From Paraliobacillus zengyii (lineage in GTDB: Bacteria; Bacillota; Bacilli; Bacillales; Amphibacillaceae), in assembly GCF_003268595.1 (NCBI RefSeq), contig NZ_CP029797.1, positions 1,261,501 to 1,325,500 of the forward strand: 64,000 nt of DNA, read 5' to 3'. The position numbers and the translations under genes were made by a program. Of the stretch, positions 61,926-64,000 are shown piece after piece; within the stretch, counting starts at the first letter, position 1; each line of letters opens with the position of its first letter. The notes under the pieces were generated by a model. It was not told where the DNA came from. It saw nothing but the letters and a program-made list of their open reading frames with translations, and searched no databases.

Positions 61926-62528
61926 TTAATTGTAGTTACAAATTCTTCGTAAATATTCTCTGATTTCTTTTTCAATAATATGATCGTCGTATAAGTTGGC
62001 GTAAATAACAGATTCAAATACTAAGCCGTGGATGAATATCGTTAATGAATTTGCGCTGTCTTCAATACTTATAAGTTTTTTAATGTACCCTTCTGTATGA
62101 AGCATCCTTAATACATCCTTTGCAAAATTAAGGTTTACTTCTCGAGATTTATCCTTCGTCTCGTGGTATTCTGGGTTCATTGTTGCCATTACGGAAAATT
62201 TCATCCAAATATCATTTTCCATTCTTTCTTCTTCTGTATTTGCTTGCACAATTTGTTTTATCATGCGAATTGCATTTTCAAACACATCCTGATCCTTCTG
62301 CATGACCTTTTGCATTCTTTCCTCAAATCGTTGATAGATAACATCCATTGCGACCATATATATGTCTTTTTGTTTTGGAAAAAAGTATTGAACAGAACCT
62401 AAAGAAAGGCCTGCTTCTTTGGCAATTTCACGTGAAGTTGCTTTTTCGAAACCTGAATGGTGAATAATGCGAAACATTGCTTCTACAATTTGATTTTTTC
62501 TTTCAGCATGATCTATTTTTTTAGGCAT
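61926..62528 (-). CDS. TetR family transcriptional regulator
   Basis: A 200-residue TetR repressor. The HTH is at residues 28-47 (TSREIAKEAGLSLGSVQYFF); the C-terminal part is the ligand and dimer domain. ATG (complement 62528) follows AGGAG; further upstream codons have no site. It is divergent from the small multidrug exporter, with a palindrome TAAGTCA-AG-TGACTTA (62575-62590) between them. It likely represses both itself and the exporter. Confidence 0.92.
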   Translation of the reverse strand: MPKKIDHAERKNQIVEAMFRIIHHSGFEKATSREIAKEAGLSLGSVQYFFPKQKDIYMVAMDVIYQRFEERMQKVMQKDQDVFENAIRMIKQIVQANTEEERMENDIWMKFSVMATMNPEYHETKDKSREVNLNFAKDVLRMLHTEGYIKKLISIEDSANSLTIFIHGLVFESVIYANLYDDHIIEKEIREYLRRICNYN

Positions 62529-62574
62529 AGGATAACTCCTTTGATTTTTTAAGTCAGTTGTATTATAATTTTTG

Positions 62575-62590
62575 TAAGTCAAGTGACTTA
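62575..62590. promoter_or_regulatory. TetR operator (predicted)
   Basis: TAAGTCA-AG-TGACTTA, perfect 7-bp arms, between tetR and the exporter start (23 bases upstream of the exporter). A half-site TAAGTCAG is at about 62550. Position and symmetry fit the TetR dimer. Confidence 0.7.
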
Positions 62591-62612
62591 ATAAAATGAG
62601 TGAGGTAATTAT

Positions 62613-63089
62613 ATGGAAAACCTTTATCTTCAGTTTCTTTTTGTGTTTTTTGTAAGTATGGTTCCTTTTCTTGAAGTATTTCTAACTGTTCCAACGGCAA
62701 TCATTGTTTTTAACTTTCCGCCTTTTGTAGCATTAATAGTAGCTATTCTCGGAAATGCGTTTAGTGTCTTTCTATTTATGTTTTTTGGAACTGAAATTAA
62801 CAAATTATTTAATAAGATATATAATAAATTTCGAAAGAGCGAAAGTACGCCTAAGAAAATTAACCCTCGAATAAAAAGTACCTTCGATCGATTTGGTGCA
62901 ATCGGAGTATGTTTTTTATCTTCTATTTTGTTTAGTAGCCAGTTAGGTGCTGGTGCAATAACAACTCTTGGGGCATCAAGAAGTCAAGTGTTTATTTGGA
63001 CAAACGTAGGAGCTAGTGCAGTAGCGGTAGTGATGGCAATATTATCTGTAGTGGCAGAAAAATTAGTTTCATCACTAGTGAATCTATAG
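62613..63089 (+). CDS. Small multidrug export protein (Sm_multidrug_ex family)
   Basis: A 158-residue membrane protein with four or five helices. VPFLEVFLTVPTAIIVFNFP and SSQLGAGAITTLGASRSQVF fit the small multidrug-export family (PF06695), which is poorly characterised. GAGGTAATT precedes ATG 62613. Paired with the divergent TetR, suggesting drug- or stress-induced expression. Confidence 0.85.
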   Translation: MENLYLQFLFVFFVSMVPFLEVFLTVPTAIIVFNFPPFVALIVAILGNAFSVFLFMFFGTEINKLFNKIYNKFRKSESTPKKINPRIKSTFDRFGAIGVCFLSSILFSSQLGAGAITTLGASRSQVFIWTNVGASAVAVVMAILSVVAEKLVSSLVNL

Positions 63090-63259
63090 TGAATTATAAA
63101 AGAAAAGTAGAGTTGAAACAAGCTTAATCCTATAATTAGGTTTGGCATGTTCCAATTTGTAGAAAGTCAATCTTGTTTGAAAAACAACTACCTTTATTGG
63201 TTTCACTAGCTCGAATTAGTGAAAGATTCAGGATTTGATAACGTGTTGAGCAGTGCATT

Positions 63260-63285
63260 AAAAGACCTCGATATGAGGCCTTTTT
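63260..63285 (-). terminator. Terminator of the membrane/XRE operon
   Basis: Minus strand AAGGCCTC-ATATC-GAGGTCTTTT with T-run, right after the XRE gene end. Confidence 0.7.
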
Positions 63286-63286
63286 A

Positions 63287-63490
63287 TCACTTTCTAATAG
63301 AATTACTTATGAAAAGTTGATCTACTGAGGTGTCCAATACAGAGGCTAATTCAAACGCTAATTGTAACGTAGGGTCATATTTATCATTCTCAATTGCATT
63401 TATTGTTTGTCTGGATACTTTACAATGTTTAGCCAGTTCTTCCTGTGATAATTTAGCTGATTTTCTTAATTGCTTAATGTTATTTTTCAT
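63287..63490 (-). CDS. XRE family HTH regulator
   Basis: A 67-residue single-domain Cro/CI-type regulator: LRKSAKLSQEELAKHCKVSR (HTH), QTINAIENDKYDPTLQLAFE, then DTSVDQLF. Typical of the small YozG/YgzD-like repressors. ATG follows directly after the stop of the membrane gene (TAAATG). It probably binds the symmetric operator at 63814-63881. Confidence 0.92.
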   Translation of the reverse strand: MKNNIKQLRKSAKLSQEELAKHCKVSRQTINAIENDKYDPTLQLAFELASVLDTSVDQLFISNSIRK

Positions 63491-63793
63491 TTAATCACCA
63501 TATTTTTTTCTGTAAAAAATTAATGTTGCCAGATATATAATGGAAATCACTGTCAGCAGAACTATCGGCGAATTTACATTACTATTATCAGAAGTGTTCC
63601 CTTGAATAGTTAGATAAATTGACTCTCCAACTTCTAAAAGTAACATACCTATAACTACGATAAATGCATATGATTGAGCCTTCGTCTTGATAAAATTCCT
63701 TCTTTCATCACCCTTTTGAGAAAATGGTGCAATAAAAATCAAAATTCCGCAAACTAATAATATGACAGAATACACAATTTTAACCCAATCCAT
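63491..63793 (-). CDS. Three-helix membrane protein in operon with XRE regulator
   Basis: A 100-residue protein with three helices (about 5-22, 43-60 and 78-93) and a polar loop NTSDNSNVN. This DUF2178-like pairing with a small XRE regulator is common in Firmicutes. GAGGAGG precedes ATG (complement 63793). First gene of the operon; the regulator follows with no gap. Function unknown. Confidence 0.75.
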   Translation of the reverse strand: MDWVKIVYSVILLVCGILIFIAPFSQKGDERRNFIKTKAQSYAFIVVIGMLLLEVGESIYLTIQGNTSDNSNVNSPIVLLTVISIIYLATLIFYRKKYGD

Positions 63794-63813
63794 TTTTGCT
63801 TCCTCCTCGTTAA

Positions 63814-63881
63814 AATGTAAAAAGTATTTGACATTTATTATTATAGCAACAGAATTAGTAATGTCAAATACTTTTTACATT
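63814..63881 (-). promoter_or_regulatory. Consensus promoter flanked by 22-bp inverted operators
   Basis: Minus-strand promoter: TTGACA (complement 63862-63867), 16-bp spacer, TATAAT (63840-63845). Two 22-bp segments, 63814-63835 and 63860-63881, are perfect inverted copies separated by 24 bp. They cover the -35 box and the transcript start. Each arm itself begins AATGT and ends ACATT. This is a classic layout for autorepression by the XRE protein. Confidence 0.8.
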
Positions 63882-63900
63882 ATTTAATTATAATTAAAAC

Positions 63901-63963
63901 AACAATCTTTTAGAAAACAGTCAAATCACAAAAGAACTGGATGAATTAGTGGAAGTTTTATAA
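63901..63963 (+). other. C-terminal remnant, possibly Spo0E-like
   Basis: A short frame without a start reads LLENSQITKELDELVEVL to TAA 63961. SQxLDELI-type ends are typical of Spo0E-like phosphatases, so this may be a decayed copy. The evidence is thin. Confidence 0.25.
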
Positions 63964-64000
63964 AATCGAGAAAGTAAAATGGAAAATAATTTAATAGAAA

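Overview
The window is low-GC DNA with strong AGGAGG-type ribosome binding sites, frequent TTG and GTG starts, lipoprotein, T-box and yybP-ykoY signals, and DUF3231 and DUF4183 proteins. This points to a spore-forming member of the Bacillaceae. No rRNA, tRNA, CRISPR array, replication origin or phage module was seen. From about 8.3 to 56 kb almost every gene lies on the plus strand, but most have their own promoter and terminator. It reads as an accessory-gene region, not a set of long operons.

Layout. 0-1 kb: two tandem copies of a type I toxin module (holin-like peptide plus convergent antisense RNA). 1-9 kb: HIT protein, convergent DUF4183 pair, GNAT, HAD and MOSC proteins, an orphan glycine-betaine binding lipoprotein, a DUF3231 protein and methionine aminopeptidase. 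9.7-20.5 kb: chemoreceptor, a duplicated-domain membrane protein, a broken lipoprotein, transglutaminase-like protein, a frameshifted aminoglycoside-phosphotransferase-like kinase, metallophosphatase, MarR plus DUF3147 pair, SDR. 20.7-54 kb: a dense field of small enzymes and membrane proteins (GNAT, NUDIX, HIT, HAD, cupin, VOC, DinB, methyltransferases, VanZ, peptidase E-like, M3 peptidase, sigma/anti-sigma pair, PlsY, T-box-controlled MFS exporter), with an IS3-family remnant and several genes broken by single-base shifts. 54-56.2 kb: PAP2 phosphatase and tandem DUF421 proteins. 56.4-60.2 kb: a mobile unit with paired CaCA exchangers under a yybP-ykoY manganese riboswitch. 60.3-64 kb: GNAT, metallo-beta-lactamase-fold protein, TetR with a divergent small multidrug exporter, and a membrane/XRE operon with a symmetric operator.

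The strongest finding is two mobile units, 45384-46509 and 56379-60239. They share TGATTAC terminal inverted repeats carrying TACCAC motifs, and each is flanked by a perfect 5-bp target duplication (CAGGA and ATATG). Neither encodes a transposase. The first carries one gene, a short (lineage II) chlorite dismutase with the expected heme ligand His114 and distal Arg127. The second carries the riboswitch and exchanger pair. They look like cargo-carrying non-autonomous elements with IS21-like ends.

Other themes: about fifteen GNAT acetyltransferases, two of them close paralogues 49 kb apart; a recurring intergenic unit (GGATCG hairpin terminator followed by a TTTATGTTAAAAT promoter) that packages genes as independent cassettes; two probable ATT start codons; and about 185-bp direct repeats around a cupin gene. 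The many single-base frameshifts may reflect real decay or assembly errors; the sequence alone cannot separate these.
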